Origin: Strigamia acuminata
Lineage: Eukaryota; Arthropoda; Chilopoda; Geophilomorpha; Linotaeniidae
Direction: 5' to 3'
DNA: 64,000 bases
Assembly: GCA_949358305.1 (NCBI GenBank)
Contig: OX442316.1
Location: forward strand, 5,146,001-5,210,000
Of the stretch, positions 51,677-63,471 are shown piece after piece. Under the pieces are notes generated by a model. That model searched no databases. It saw nothing but the letters and a program-made list of their open reading frames with translations, and was not told the DNA's origin. Each line of letters opens with the position of its first letter. The stretch's first letter is position 1. A program made the translations under genes and the position numbers.

Positions 51677-52300
51677 TTAAACTCTCCAAAATGTCCTATA
51701 ATAATGACCCACCATGGCTACAATAAACGAATGCAGAGCAAAGAAAACTGGAAATGTCAAAACCTGAATAATCAGCCAAATAATCGTCTTTATCAATTCG
51801 TCAACAGAGACCATCAAAGGTCCAACAGAGTGAATTGCTTCATTGACTGCAACAATTGTTTCGTCATCTCCATCCGTCGCCCGAACAATCATACGCAGAG
51901 TTACAAGAAAAAGATGGACCGTGACCAAAACAATAATGATTGTTCCGGTTGCTATAATCATAAATCGGATAACCATAATCACTAGAACGGTCACAAAATA
52001 AACTTCGTTCGGTTTGTCAGACAACAACAAATTAATTAATCCGATGTTTTTTAACGTCAATCCAGAAGTTCGCAAAAGCACGAGGATCTTTTGCATCAAC
52101 CCAAAACATTGTTCAATCATTGCAACAATGAGGAACCTCTCTTCGTAAAACCTGCCCCTAAAACCCATCCGGAAACGCAATAGCTCGGAAACAAACACCA
52201 ACGACACAACGGCCACTGCAACAATACACAATCCGAAAAACAAAAGCAGCATTTTAACAATGCATTGACAATGCATTGACAATGCATTTAACAGCGCCAT
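51677..52300 (-). CDS. unrecognised 207-aa multi-pass membrane protein, single exon
   Basis: An uninterrupted minus-strand frame from the ATG at 52300 to the stop at 51677. It has strong hydrophobic segments at about residues 15-40 (LLLFFGLCIVAVAVVSLVFV), 95-130 (VLVIMVIRFMIIATGTIIIV) and 170-200 (IIWLIIQVLTFPVFFALHSF), separated by a polar stretch containing RATDGDDETIVAVNE. It ends in a basic YYRTFWRV. I do not recognise the family. Absence of introns is unusual beside its intron-rich neighbours and could mean a retrocopy or a young gene. The CATTGACAATG string is repeated three times at the start-codon end (52258-52290), so the exact start is uncertain. Confidence 0.5.
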   Translation of the reverse strand: MALLNALSMHCQCIVKMLLLFFGLCIVAVAVVSLVFVSELLRFRMGFRGRFYEERFLIVAMIEQCFGLMQKILVLLRTSGLTLKNIGLINLLLSDKPNEVYFVTVLVIMVIRFMIIATGTIIIVLVTVHLFLVTLRMIVRATDGDDETIVAVNEAIHSVGPLMVSVDELIKTIIWLIIQVLTFPVFFALHSFIVAMVGHYYRTFWRV

Positions 52301-52437
52301 TGTTATCTATGGCGAAACGAAATTCCACGCATTCCAGCACCTTAATCAAAGTCAATTTTTGGCTTTAGATTGAGAATTTGTGTCGTTTTTTTTACATTTT
52401 TTTTTATTGATTTCATCGGTTTAAATCGAATTAATTT

Positions 52438-52515
52438 GCTGTTATTTACAATGGAGGTGGAAGGTCTGCTGGAGCCATGAAAAATAAAACTTTACAATTA
52501 GTTTTAACGAGTTGC
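52438..52515. repeat. dispersed repeat copy, partner of 6930-7005
   Basis: Contains CTGTTATTTACAATGGAGG and GAGCCATGAAAAATAAAAC, matching the 6.9 kb copy. It lies just downstream of the last recognisable aquaporin exon, where the sixth membrane segment of that gene should be. Confidence 0.55.
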
Positions 52516-52603
52516 GAAGTGGTGGCCTTCATACCTACCAAAAAATCAAATTTGCTTAAAAACTTGTTAGGAATTTTTTTTCGTAATTTGCATTTATGGT
52601 AAG

Positions 52604-53321
52604 TCAATTTTTCTTAAAAATTCTAATACAAACCCAATGGTGTAGCCACTGATTTGTCGCCCACGCTGGTCCTATTGTTCTTGCCGGGTTCATGCTATTT
52701 CCTGAATGAATCAATAAAAACGATCAAATAATGAAATAAAAATGAATATGGAACAAAATAAAATTTACATACCGTAATTATATTGCTTAATACGATGTAG
52801 CCCCAAATACATAACTTTTTCTTCCAGATCTTCTCTTGATCATCGATATCAATGCAATTAGCCATCGTGGCAATAAATGATCCACAAAATTCCATAAACA
52901 ATCCTTGGGTAACGCTAAAACGTCTATCGAGTACTGTTGTTCCAAGGAAACTTTGGTAACTCTTAGGAATGCATCCCCGTAAGAACAATGCGCCAACAAT
53001 GGCACCAGCAGATTGTAAAATGACACAAACAAAACAATCGACAACGCCGATTCCTCCTATGAGAAATCGGGTGATCGACACTGCAGGATTCAAATCTCCT
53101 TTGGTAAGGAATGACGGAATATAACTGGCTACGATGGATGTTACAATGCTATAAAACATTGAAGTTTCGACATAGTCGTCGAAGTTCAAAGAATCCCAGA
53201 GAATAATAGATCCACACGTTAAGATTACTAACGCGAAAGTGCCACTTAATTCCATCATAAAATTTTCTAAAGTCATATTCACTGGGCGGGTCAAGCGCCG
53301 TGCTGCGCAACAACGGAACAT
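52604..53321 (-). pseudogene. aquaporin-family channel, apparently damaged
   Basis: Major intrinsic protein (water/solute channel). The main exon (53321-52773) encodes several membrane helices and the first NPA motif (GDLNPAVSI). The next exon (from 52701) carries the second NPA motif with its usual Arg (SMNPARTIGPAW). Two problems: the exons do not join in frame. Donor 52773 leaves phase 0 but the NPA exon needs phase 1, and the alternative donor 4 bases on creates a stop. Also, after HHWV the frame ends within about 9 residues without the sixth membrane segment. A dispersed repeat lies right there. It could be a recent pseudogene, a sequencing indel, or an unusual splice. Upstream splice-like sites near 53423 and 53547 may mark 5' UTR exons. 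Confidence 0.7.
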
Positions 53322-53539
53322 GATGTGCAAAAGTGCTAACGGACGTGGAATAGTCACAATAAACTACACGAACTAAAATTAAACCGATTAGAATATAATA
53401 TAACATAACATTTTAAACTTACCGCTATGCGACAACAAAGTTTCGACGTTGAAGTTGTGACGAGGCGTTGTGAGCAGTCTCTATGTTACGCAAAAGTCAA
53501 AATTGAAAATTGTAAATCATAAATACAATAAAACCGATC

Positions 53540-53760
53540 AAAACTTACCTCTATTTGGGATGGGCAAGACGGCAAGTTCCCGATGGTATCGATGCGCGCA
53601 AATCAATGCGTGCAAAATAGTTAAATTTTCTCTAATCGTGAAAATTAAAAAGATTTTCTTTTTAATTTTTATTTGATAATAGTAAGGCACAGTTATTTCA
53701 AAGCCGCCCATAAAATCGCTCAAAAGCTCAATTTTCCTCAAACGAATACTGTTGGGAGTT
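53540..53760. repeat. dispersed repeat, intact copy
   Basis: An uninterrupted copy of the repeat that is split at 705-1141 (ATAGTAAGGCACAGTTATTT, then CAAAGCCGCCC and TCAAACGAATAC). It overlaps the probable 5' flank of the aquaporin gene. Confidence 0.6.
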
Positions 53761-54404
53761 TACGGAAACAACATTGCGACTGCCAATCACTGCGGTGAAG
53801 CTACACGTCGGATGAAAGTAAAAAAGAAACGAAACTAAAAACCAAAAAAAAAAAAAAAAACTAAATCAATCGAAGTACAACCAAATTTTTATTTCCTAAC
53901 GTAAACAAATAATATATAAACAAAAACAAAAATCATTATTACCGCTTTCCTGCCAAACATACTCGACAAGGTGTAACTTGTCAAAATGCATCTTGAACTT
54001 CTTTTAAACTTTTTCCTTCACACCGAAATGAACCATATTCGACATAAATCGAAGGAAATATAGATGTATTGGAACTTACTTTTTCTTTTTGTCAAGTTCA
54101 TTCTGTTCTTTCCACGAGGTCAGATCGGCAGACAGCGGTCGATGATCGTCTGCTAACGACAACTGGGCTCAAGTGGGATAGAAATCTGACATTCCAGTGC
54201 AGTTGTGAATGATTTATGACGTATTATTTATTTATTATTTATTTTATTACCCACACAGGATATTTTTTACGTCGGGTTCAGTACAAATAAATTTAGACGA
54301 TTCAAAGAAAAGATATTTATTTTTATTATTATCTTTTGATTTATTTCTTTGAATAATAAACACATTCTTATTGTATTATTTAAAGAAGTAACAAAAACAC
54401 CTAT

Positions 54405-54440
54405 TAGGGGCCGTCCATAAATTACGTGCTATAGCACCCA
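54405..54440. mobile_element. possible transposon terminus
   Basis: TTAGGGGCCGTCCATAAATT, continuing ACGT, resembles a terminal sequence that I recall as frequent in insect DNA transposons. No matching inverted end was found nearby, so it may be a solitary remnant. 53.8-54.57 kb otherwise shows nothing supportable. Confidence 0.3.
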
Positions 54441-54572
54441 CAGCGCACCATAGCTCTTACCTATACTTCTGCAATATATTTTTCAGTCGATCCGAAATAA
54501 ATATCAAACAATTTTAATTTTATTTATTATTTTATTAACACTTTCTCTAATACATAAAATATCTTACACAAA

Positions 54573-56508
54573 TTAACAATATTCACTACTCAAAACTCGT
54601 TTTGCGAACCTCTTTTTCTTCCGTTTTCTTTTATCTGTCAATTTGTCCGTAATTTCATGATAAATATCATCAAAATCCACCAATAACTCTTTATCACTCA
54701 AACTACATGAACTATTAAACCAACGTCTCTTCATTTCAAGCATAACGTCATCAAATAATCTCCCTTCTTTCATTCCACGGTCAAGCAGATGATCTCTCGT
54801 CACAGGAACTCTCGACGCCTGCGACATAAAACAAACATTACCCACAAATCCACAAAAATACTCAAAATAATTCCTTACACTCCAATTTTTAAATTCCGTT
54901 AACAACTTATCTTCTCCACGGTATATTAAAACTTGCTCGACCATTTCTCTCATTCGATAGTAATTGTTTTTCGTTACTATAACTAGCTCCTTGTATTTAT
55001 GTAGCGGATCTTCGCCCAGTTTATCATCGCGGTGAGTCGTAACGAAACATCCCAAATCTCTTTCACGTTTTGTTAAATGGTACCGGTCATCCAGCGCCTC
55101 CATTTCGTTCGTATTTTTAAGGAATGACGCCATTATCACAATGGGGTCTAGGACACCGCACGCTCGTTCACGAAGCGCATTGAATTCACTTAAATCCAAA
55201 TCAGACGATAAACCTAGAATAAAAAATACGATTTTAGAATTTGTAAAAGATGTTTGTGAATTCGATTCTTTACCTATATGAGGCGCTAAACCAACTTCTA
55301 ATATTGTTTTCATCAATTCGAAGTTGTAATTCCCGTTTAGGATTTTTCGAAGCTCTTTCCATATTCGTTGCCCAGAAAGCTCTAAATTAATAATAATAAA
55401 AAAACATATTTCAAGTTGTTATTTTTACAGATTTTTTTATACAAAAGATGCATTTTTGCTTTAAAAATGCATTTATTTCCATTTGTGATCATTTTTGCTC
55501 AAAAAAGTGCATTATTGCTCTTTCAAAGGTTCATATTTGCAGCCAGGAATTATAATTTTGGATTTTAAAAAGGTTATACACTATACAACTACCATTATTT
55601 ATACCTGAAATTCCTTGTGCGTTATCTTTAATTGCTTTCAAAACTGCAGGATCATGACTATTTGCATCTCGAGCAACACGGCCATAAAACCTTTAAATAA
55701 TTTTTTTTCATTGATGTGAATTCAAATTCAAACTAAAAAACTACTTACCTAAAATACCTTAAAATTCTAAGATAATCCTCTTTAATCTTCGTCGAAGGAT
55801 CACCGACAAATCGAAGCAATCTCTCGTTTATATCCTCAAGACCGTTCAAATAATCGTAAACGGTACCGTTGCAATCTTAAATAAAAAAATTAAAAAAAAC
55901 ATTTAAACTCGCAATAAACACTGATAAGCCAAAATATTCACCTAAAGACATTGTATTTACTGTAAAATCTCGTCTACACGCATCCACGGACCAATCGTCG
56001 GTAAATTTGACAATCGCATGACGCCCGTCAGTGGCAACATCGATCCGCAAAGTCGTGATCTGAAACCAATTTGTTAAATTAAACGTATAAATCACAATAA
56101 ATCTCGCATCGGCACCTGAAATGTTCGATTTTCGTCCATCCGGATGTACACAGTGCCGTGACTTTCTCCTTTATTTTGAAGAATTTCAACTTTTTCCTTC
56201 GCAAACATTTCTTTCATTTGCTCGGGTGTAGCGGTCGATGCGCAGTCGATTTCCAGTGGAAATTTCTTCATCAATAAATCCCGCACGGCGCCACCGACAA
56301 TTCTCAACTCGTGGTTGTGTTTCACGAATATGTTTATCAGTTTTTTCAGCTCGGACGTGAACACCGAATGAAATTCTGGTGGTAAATTCAACTTCATCGT
56401 CGCCGGTTGCCTCGCTCCCACGGTTAATTTTTGCAACGAATAATTTGCGCCAAATCTATTCCCGATCATCCATGACGGCCTCAGGAGGCAACAAATTCTC
56501 GAATTCAT
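54573..56508 (-). CDS. TRNT1: CCA tRNA nucleotidyltransferase (TRNT1-type)
   Basis: Adds CCA to tRNA 3' ends in mitochondria and cytoplasm. ATG at 56508, stop at 54573-54575, multiple exons. Motifs: [13 protein letters not shown] (56275-56310), [17 protein letters not shown] (about 56210-56260), [27 protein letters not shown] and [12 protein letters not shown] (55940-56070), then the C-terminal helical region ([16 protein letters not shown]). GGxVRD, the RRDxTxN block and the nucleotide-binding region are intact. The metal-binding DxD reads EID, a conservative change from the usual DID. A 60-bp intron inside the last coding block (between NWS and ASRVP, near 54.82-54.88 kb) has no stop and is a multiple of three. 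The C-terminus is unusually Lys/Arg-rich ([12 protein letters not shown]). It is the more conserved of the two TRNT1 copies here. Confidence 0.88.
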
Positions 56509-56921
56509 TATTCCAAAATGTTTGTATATTTTTCACTTGTTTTCTGTACACAAAACAAAAAAGGAATCATTAAAAAGAAAGTTTTAAACGAGAAGAAGCG
56601 TACCGAGTGCCGCCATCTTGAGGCAAATTTGTGATTGAAACATGTAGCAAGTGGCTCCTTCTGCCGAAAAGTTGGTTCCGATCCAATGGCATTTCATCAA
56701 ACATGGAATTCAGCAAGGTGGTTTGTGTCACTGACCTAGTGTAGCAAAACCCTTATTTACAAATTTGTGGAAATCACCATGTGTTCCCAGTGGAATCCCA
56801 ACTGGGAAATAGGTAAATCGATCGCCAGAATTGTTTATGTAACATTTGCACATCGTTTATCGCGAAAATGAATGAATGCCCTTATTCTTTGAAATTTGTA
56901 ATTTTAGAAAGCGCTGGCGTA

Positions 56922-59900
56922 ATGTTGGACGGGCTGCAAATAAATCCGAATCTTCATCATCGACAGATGCACATGGAGCACAGAAGTCAAGATAAGCGTA
57001 GGAAAAATCAGAAATGAATAATTTAAAAAAAAAAATTAAAAATCGTATACAAAAAAACAAACATTAATTGAAATATGTTTATTATATTTATTTTTCAGAA
57101 CATTCTCGCAAAAGACCCGCTAGAGAGTTTCCAGGCGCTCATCATTTTGATGCTATTAGATTCGCTACGTACCGCACAGCATGCAAAATGCGCTACATAC
57201 AGAGAAGAACCAATCGTAAAGAAATAATCATTTTTTCCATGCATAAATCGATGTTGATTAATATTTTTTTGCAGTTCATTTAGTGGACATTTGGAACGTA
57301 ATCGAAGCATTCCGTGAAAATGGATTAATTGCCACTGAGCCTCATGTAGAAGTGAATGTATCTCGATTTGAGACGTTGATTTCCAGCATTTTTTATCAAC
57401 TAAATAAACGACTTCCAGTTGGTCAGCAGATAGATTTAGCCATGTCTACTAATTTGTTATTAAATTGGCTTTTAGGTGCTTTCGATCCGTAAGTAAAATT
57501 AGATTTTTACGAGGATGATTTATGGAGATTTATGTATTTTATAATTTTTTAGCGAAGATGCCGGTCGAATTAGAGTTTTTTCCATCAAAATGGCGCTTGC
57601 GTTGATGTGTTCCGGCAAACTCATGGATAAATTACGATGTAAAACGTAAAAGATATTAATTTTTGTGTAAAAATAAATATTTTTTTATGAGATATAGATA
57701 TTTTCTCCCAAATATCCGATGCTAATGGCCATTTAATCCCGAGTAAATTCGCTGAATTTCTTCAAGAAGCTTTAACATTACCTTCAGCCGTTTTTGAATC
57801 GCCATCTTTTGGTTATCACGATGGATTACCGGGTTCGGTATTCGATCTGGTTCGTTGTTTAATCAATTCCGAATGAATTGGAAACTAAATTTGGATTCAT
57901 ATCGTGCAAAACAGGGCGCGAAACTGAATGTAAATGATTTTCTTGATACCATAATGTCAGAACCTAGTCCTGATTGTTTACTTTGGCTTCCACTATTGCA
58001 TCGATTGGCCAGTGTGGAAAACAGTAAAATTAAAATAAAAAAAATTAAAATAGATAAATCATTTATATTCACATTTATATTATTTCAGTTTTACATCCTG
58101 TTCAGTGTGATGGTTGCAACAGGGAATCATTTACCGGATTTCGCTACAAATGTCAAACATGTATCAATTACCAATTATGTCAAGATTGTTTTTGGCGAGG
58201 CCACACCACAGGAAACCACAGCAATGATCACGAAATGAAGGAATACACGAGTTTTGTAAGATAAAATGTGAATTTTTTAAAGGATAAACGAGTGAAATGA
58301 TTTGTTTTATAGAAATCGCCGACCAAGCAATTGAGTCATTCGATTCGCAAGTCATTCCGATGCGTGCCGGATGGAAACAAAGATATGATCCCACGATTCC
58401 CAGAGGAGCCCGAGCGACCGCTTAATCTCCAACACATTGTGTTAGTAACTCGATGAAATTACTTTTAAAAAATATATTTTATTGGATTTTTTAATGTTTT
58501 AAGGCCGCCGTCTCCGATGCCATCGCATAATGGTTTCCATAATTCAAGTGGTTACGACGTTATGTCGTTAGAAAGTCGATCGACTAATAAAAGGTTTCCT
58601 AGAATTAAATTGTTCGTGTTTGTAAAGTTATTTAATATTTTGATTTGTTCGTTTACAGCAGCCCGATCAAAATAAACTCAACTTTGGAATCGAAAGTCGA
58701 CGATGAACATCGATTGATCGCACGTTACGCAGCTCGATTAGCGGCCGACGCAAATCACGCGGTAAATTTCCACGAATTTTTATATTTAAAAAAATAATAT
58801 TTAAAAAATTGATAATACCAGGCACGCAGTCCGTCGGAACTGAGTTTGAACCTCGACACGAGTCGAGCACAACGAGAACTCATCACTCAATTGGAAGCTA
58901 AAAACCGGTAAAAATAAAAACCAAAAATTTTTAATCAAATTATTTTAATTAAACAAATAAATTGCAGCGAAATTATGCGGGAAATCGTCCGATTACGTCG
59001 GCAGCAAGAAATGGAAGATCAAGCGCTAACATCCCAACAAAATCCGACACTGCTGGCCGAACTGCGCACATTGAGGCAAAGGAAAGAGGAACTGGAACGT
59101 CATTTGTCGACCCTTCAAGAAAGCCGCCGCGAACTAATGGTGCAATTGGAGGGACTGATGAAAATGCTCAAAGTCGGTGCTATTTGATACGACTAAACCT
59201 TTGCAAAGCGTTGTATCGATTAAAAACGGTTGTGTTATAACAACAGAATCATCAAGCATCACCTCGTTCCACCCCGAACAGCTCCCCCCGTTCGGGTAGT
59301 ACGAGATCGCCGCCGTTGACCTCGTCGGTCTACTCGCTGTCACGAAGCGCACCCACAACGCCCGGGACCAACATCCCGCCCATTTCGATCGCACCCAACA
59401 CCGACGGCAGCGCGGCAGCCGGAGACGTGTCGGTCGCTTTCGGCCAATCCCCGAGTTGTCGGAGTCTTCGAAACGATCTGCTCGTTGCGGCCGATTCGGT
59501 GACCAATGCGATGTCATCGTTGGTCAAGGAACTCAATTCGGGTCCGAGGATTGGTTTATTTTTAAATTTTTTATATTTTTATTGTGAAAATTTTTTTGTA
59601 TTTGGGTTTAGATTCGGATGAGGAAGGACGACGACCGAGCCCCCGCGCTACGACGACGTTGTACGATGCCAGCGGTAAGATTGTGGGAATTAAAAATTGT
59701 TTTCGGTTATTTTGCACGTTGGAATCGGTGTTGCCAACCCTGACAACCAAAACGAACGCTTTAGGTGCCTCAAAATGTATAGAAAAACCCCAAATTTGCT
59801 GTCAAATTTGTTTTTGCCGTTAAAAATCCTGCATAAACTTAAAAATAAGCCTAAAATGGATCAGATTTGCTTTGAAAGCCTGAAAAATCGCCAAATCCCA

Positions 59901-60378
59901 GTTAGATTTCCCGCTCGATGAGGCAACACCGGTTAAAAATCGTTGTTGCATGCGACAAAACTCGGCAAATTAATTGTTTGTTCGTTGTTCTACCCACTTC
60001 GTTCCGTTTCTTGCACTTCTGCGGTTCAGTGAGGTCGGACGACACCAGCTATGACCAACCCGACGAAGACGAGCGGGAACTGTACGATGGTAACCCACAC
60101 GTAAGACATCCTTCAACACAACTCGGGGTTGGGCGGGCACACGTTGCATCAACAAATTACCGTGCATGCCGTTTCGAAATCAACAAAAATCACTCGAAAC
60201 TATTTATTTAATAAATGGAATGCGTTTTTTGCAGGTACTGTATAACCACATGGTTCCCACGGATGGCGATTATTTCCTCCACGACGAAAGCGATGCCGAT
60301 AGAAACCCTTTCGCAAGAATGAACGACGAAGATTTTGTGAATGCCGAGTGGGAAATGGACCGATGGATGAATCGTTAA
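56922..60378 (+). CDS. Dyb: dystrobrevin, 16 coding exons
   Basis: Member of the dystrophin-associated complex under the plasma membrane. Exons: 56922-56997, 57099-57215, 57275-57488, 57553-57638, 57698-57837, 57915-58023, 58089-58255, 58313-58440, 58504-58593, 58659-58761, 58822-58907, 58968-59172, 59247-59541, 59612-59674, 60030-60100, 60235-60378. Sum 2094 nt, 697 aa, in frame. The EF-hand-like region has [29 protein letters not shown] and [18 protein letters not shown]. The ZZ zinc finger (58089-58255) has [19 protein letters not shown] and CQDCFWRGH. The coiled coil has [36 protein letters not shown] and [17 protein letters not shown], then the conserved [20 protein letters not shown]. 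The acidic C-terminus ends [13 protein letters not shown] 56922 is the first in its exon; an upstream coding exon cannot be excluded. Confidence 0.93.
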
Positions 60379-60695
60379 TTGATTTAGAGTTTCTAGAGCC
60401 ATATTTATTGTTGATATAGTTTGACAGTTTTATGTAGAAACTTATCTCAGGGTAGATTCCACGTTTTTTCACACTAGGAGGACGGAAAAAGGGCACTGGG
60501 TGCTTTATTCACTTAACTATTGATGGTGTTGTTCGTAATTTTGTACGCTCTGTGTTGTCTAATAGATACGAGATTTAATAACCAGTTGATAGTTAATTTA
60601 TTGTAAGTTAGAGATGGATTGGAAATTCTATCTTGTTCACTTTGTAATTATGATGATAAGCAGTTGTTATTATTATGGAAGGAATTTTAAATAGG

Positions 60696-60701
60696 AATAA
60701 A
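60696..60701 (+). terminator. polyadenylation signal of the dystrobrevin gene
   Basis: AATAAA lies 318 bp after the dystrobrevin stop and about 90 bp before the end of the convergent BTB gene, the expected layout for two convergent genes with short 3' UTRs. Confidence 0.5.
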
Positions 60702-60792
60702 ATCTTGCTGCATATTGTATGAGTCGTTTTAGTTATTTATTTTTGTTGAATATAAAACAAATGGTTTTTATTATCGATTATAGGGGTACATT

Positions 60793-62140
60793 TTAGCAAA
60801 ATGTGGCTACAACTTCATTTATGCAAGTGCCCTGATCCTGAATAGGATTTTGTCTAGTTGAAAACGCTTCCTTCCAATATTCGGATGACAGAAAATCCTT
60901 GTAATTTATATCACCCAGTGCTTGGCAACTAAACAAGACGGCAGGATCACCATCGGTTTCAAAACCCCACGAACTGTTGTTATTGTACCAATGACCAGTG
61001 CAACTTGTTAATTCAAACTCAATTTTATAACATACGAATGCCTTTACATGGAATAATTTCAAGACATTATTCGTGGAATTTCCGAATTTAATGAGAGTTT
61101 GCACACCTTGTTCACTCAGCGCACTAAGATTTATTTTGTTAATGTACTCGTAGTAGGGACTTGTAAGCTTCATTTCGTGCACGAATGCGTGTTTACTAAA
61201 TATAAAGTAAACTGGACTTTTAACATCCGTTCTGAATTGTTCGCTCGGTAGAAGAATACACTTTCGGCATTTGTCACCCCTAATTGGTTTGTTCAAGGTC
61301 CATGGTTTGGACAGTTCGCAGGGTACCTTCATAACCAACCCTTTTTCTTCTTCCGTTAAAATTTTGTAGATTGGGGAGGCAAATATTTTCTTATTGTCGA
61401 TGTGTGCCAGTCGCATTGTGTAGAGCAAATCGTCTAGAACCTGGCGTTGGTTTTCTGAGAGAGGAAGAATGTTTTTTCTGTAGCACTGCATTTTTGCCCA
61501 TCCTAATAGAGCATTGCACACGATTAATTCGGACACGACGAGTGTGCTTCGCGAAACAATCATCGAAACTGTTTCCCTACTTAAAAATAAAAAATTCTCA
61601 TTGGTCAAAACTCTGTGGGCATTTTTATCCAGAAAAAGTATAATTTTCAGCTTCAATTCAAACGGCAGTAATTGATCATGCACACCGCAGATGTCAGTTA
61701 ACAAATCCCAAAAAATTTCCCAAGTGATTTCGTACTGCAGCATACTTGAAACACATTTCGATTTCAATTTTTCCATTTCATATTTATCGGCCGCTTTGAA
61801 GATTAAGAACGTTTCAGATAAACTCTGAACTTCAAGCACTCCTTTGTAAATAAACCTAAAAATAGACAGTAAATAAATGAATAATAAATTTGCATTCTTA
61901 TTTATACATTCATACTTACTGCAACACTTTGTAGAAAGTATGTGGAAAAATGTCAGTAATTACAACTTCTTTTTTACTTTCGGTAAACTCACCACTGAAC
62001 ATAACAGTAAATACTGGACTTGATAAACATAAGATAACTTGATGGGCTGGAAATATCCATGCATTGTGTTTATCGGGTCCAACGTAAATTGTAACGTCAC
62101 TTAAATGGTTAGTTAGGACAAGGTCTTCAAATTCAGCCAT
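60793..62140 (-). CDS. BTB-BACK domain protein, two exons
   Basis: Exon 1 62140-61920, exon 2 61855-60793, joined through CA/G to give 427 aa in frame. Residues 1-110 form a BTB/POZ domain (HLSDVTIYVG, FPAHQVILCLSSPVFTVMF, FIYKGVLEVQSLSETFLIF). This is followed by a BACK domain (LSRETVSMIVSRSTLVVSEL, then ALLGWAKMQC). The C-terminal third has a PHR-like beta-rich look (NKPIRGDKCRKC, FELTSCTGHWYNN). Such proteins are usually substrate adaptors for cullin-3 ubiquitin ligases. The C-terminus resembles BTBD1/2/3/6-type proteins only loosely, so no symbol is given. Start: the ATG of MAEFEDLVLT, preceded by AT-rich flank. It is convergent with dystrobrevin. Confidence 0.85.
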
Positions 62141-62381
62141 TATGACCTTGTATTTTGAGTTTTAGTTTCGATTTGTATATCGCAACTTAAAACTCAATTT
62201 GATACCTCGTGACCTGTCACAGTGATAGCAGGTTCGCATTTTATGGGTATTGATTTGTCATGTTTTCTCTTTTGTATATTCTGACATAATCTTTAAAAAA
62301 AAATTCTTTTAATTTTTTTTAATATTATTTAATACTAATAATATTATTTTATTAATGGTTTGAACTTTAAAGATAGGTTTT

Positions 62382-62417
62382 TATTACTTTATTGCTTGGC
62401 GCGAAATTTAAATTGCC
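62382..62417. repeat. direct repeat, copy 1 (TTGGCGCGAAATTTAAATTG)
   Basis: Near-identical to 63012-63047, 630 bp apart, in the same orientation. Contains CTTGGCGCGAAA, close to an E2F-type site. See findings. Confidence 0.8.
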
Positions 62418-62419
62418 GT

Positions 62420-63000
62420 GGTCAAACTTTAAGTACTAACTTGTAATAGTACAGTACGTAAAAAAATTATTCACCTCATCACTGGTTGTTCATTTCAGAG
62501 ATATAACTCAAGAACAGTTTAATAAATGGAAATGTGAGTCAGAAGTTTAGCTCAAACTATTATTCACCCCATTTGTGGTGGGACTACTTCTTGCCCACAT
62601 ATGACAAAAAAATTTCTGCCCTGTAGTCTCTTCAAACATGATGGGCAAAGTGTCTATGTACAGTCTATCTAGATCACTCGATATTGCTACAATAGCAAAA
62701 GTCAAACAAGCCAATTTGCATGGTAAAAATGACCAAACTGAATATTTATCACCTCTGACAATTGTTACTGACTTTGAACCCTGCTTAAATCTGAATATTA
62801 GTGCATAATAAGCCAAAGGAGAAATGATTACATGGAAGAGTTGCCAGGAAAATATTTTTGAGACCAGAGAAGAACAGGGAGTGAAGATTGGAATGAGTTA
62901 ACAATTTTGTAAAGTGAATATTCGCAGATTTAAAAAGTGTAAGGCGGTTTGATTCATCAGAAATGACACAAATAAAATGCTTTTGATCAAAATAAGTTAT
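62420..63000. other. stretch between direct repeats, no supported gene
   Basis: An 89-aa minus-strand frame (62816-62547) contains SVTIVRGDKYSVWSFLPC but shows no recognised domain and no splice partners. I do not call it as a gene. Confidence 0.4.
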
Positions 63001-63011
63001 TATTATTATTT

Positions 63012-63047
63012 TTATTATTTTATTATTTGGCGCGAAATTTAAATTGC
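63012..63047. repeat. direct repeat, copy 2 (TTTGGCGCGAAA inside)
   Basis: Second copy of the 36-bp direct repeat. It contains TTTGGCGCGAAA, which fits the E2F consensus TTTSGCGC exactly on both strands. It lies 425 bp upstream of the small secreted-peptide gene. Confidence 0.8.
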
Positions 63048-63471
63048 AGTTGTCCGATTTATTCCTTAAGATATTTCTGCCATTGCAAATTGCTTCAAAT
63101 TTTGATTGATTTGTGGTTATATAACTGTATCACATTTTATTTAGGTGAGATCAGTATGCTAATTGCAGAATTTAGTATTTTTCCACGTTTAAAAAACATT
63201 ATAACCTTTAAACCAATTAAAATCGACCTCTTATTCAGTAATAACCTTCAAAAACGAATTACTTGCAATGCAACTCAAACATATAATTAAACCCGCTTTT
63301 TGCATTCACGACGCTGTTTAAAAAGGAAATAGATATTTTTTTTCAAACTTAAACTTCCAGATAAATTCCAAGAAATCACAGAAATTATTTTCAAAGCGAG
63401 CTGAGGGTGAGAGAAAGAAAAAAACAACCTCATTCGTTTACAAATGCAAGGAAGAATATCACCATTTCATT

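Noticed and set aside
54815-54880. Extra 20 residues in TRNT1 ([15 protein letters not shown]).
   Set aside because: They sit between GTAAGG and a pyrimidine-rich ATGTCGCAG, so the stretch is a 60-bp intron that happens to lack stops.
57831-57914. Apparent frameshift in dystrobrevin, where one frame ends at a TGA and another opens at 57855.
   Set aside because: A normal 77-bp intron (GGTTCG/GTATTC ... CAAAACAG/GGCGCG) joins both sides in phase 0 and gives a continuous 697-aa protein.
62547-62816. 89-aa minus-strand frame between the direct repeats.
   Set aside because: No domain, no splice partners and no composition bias supporting coding.
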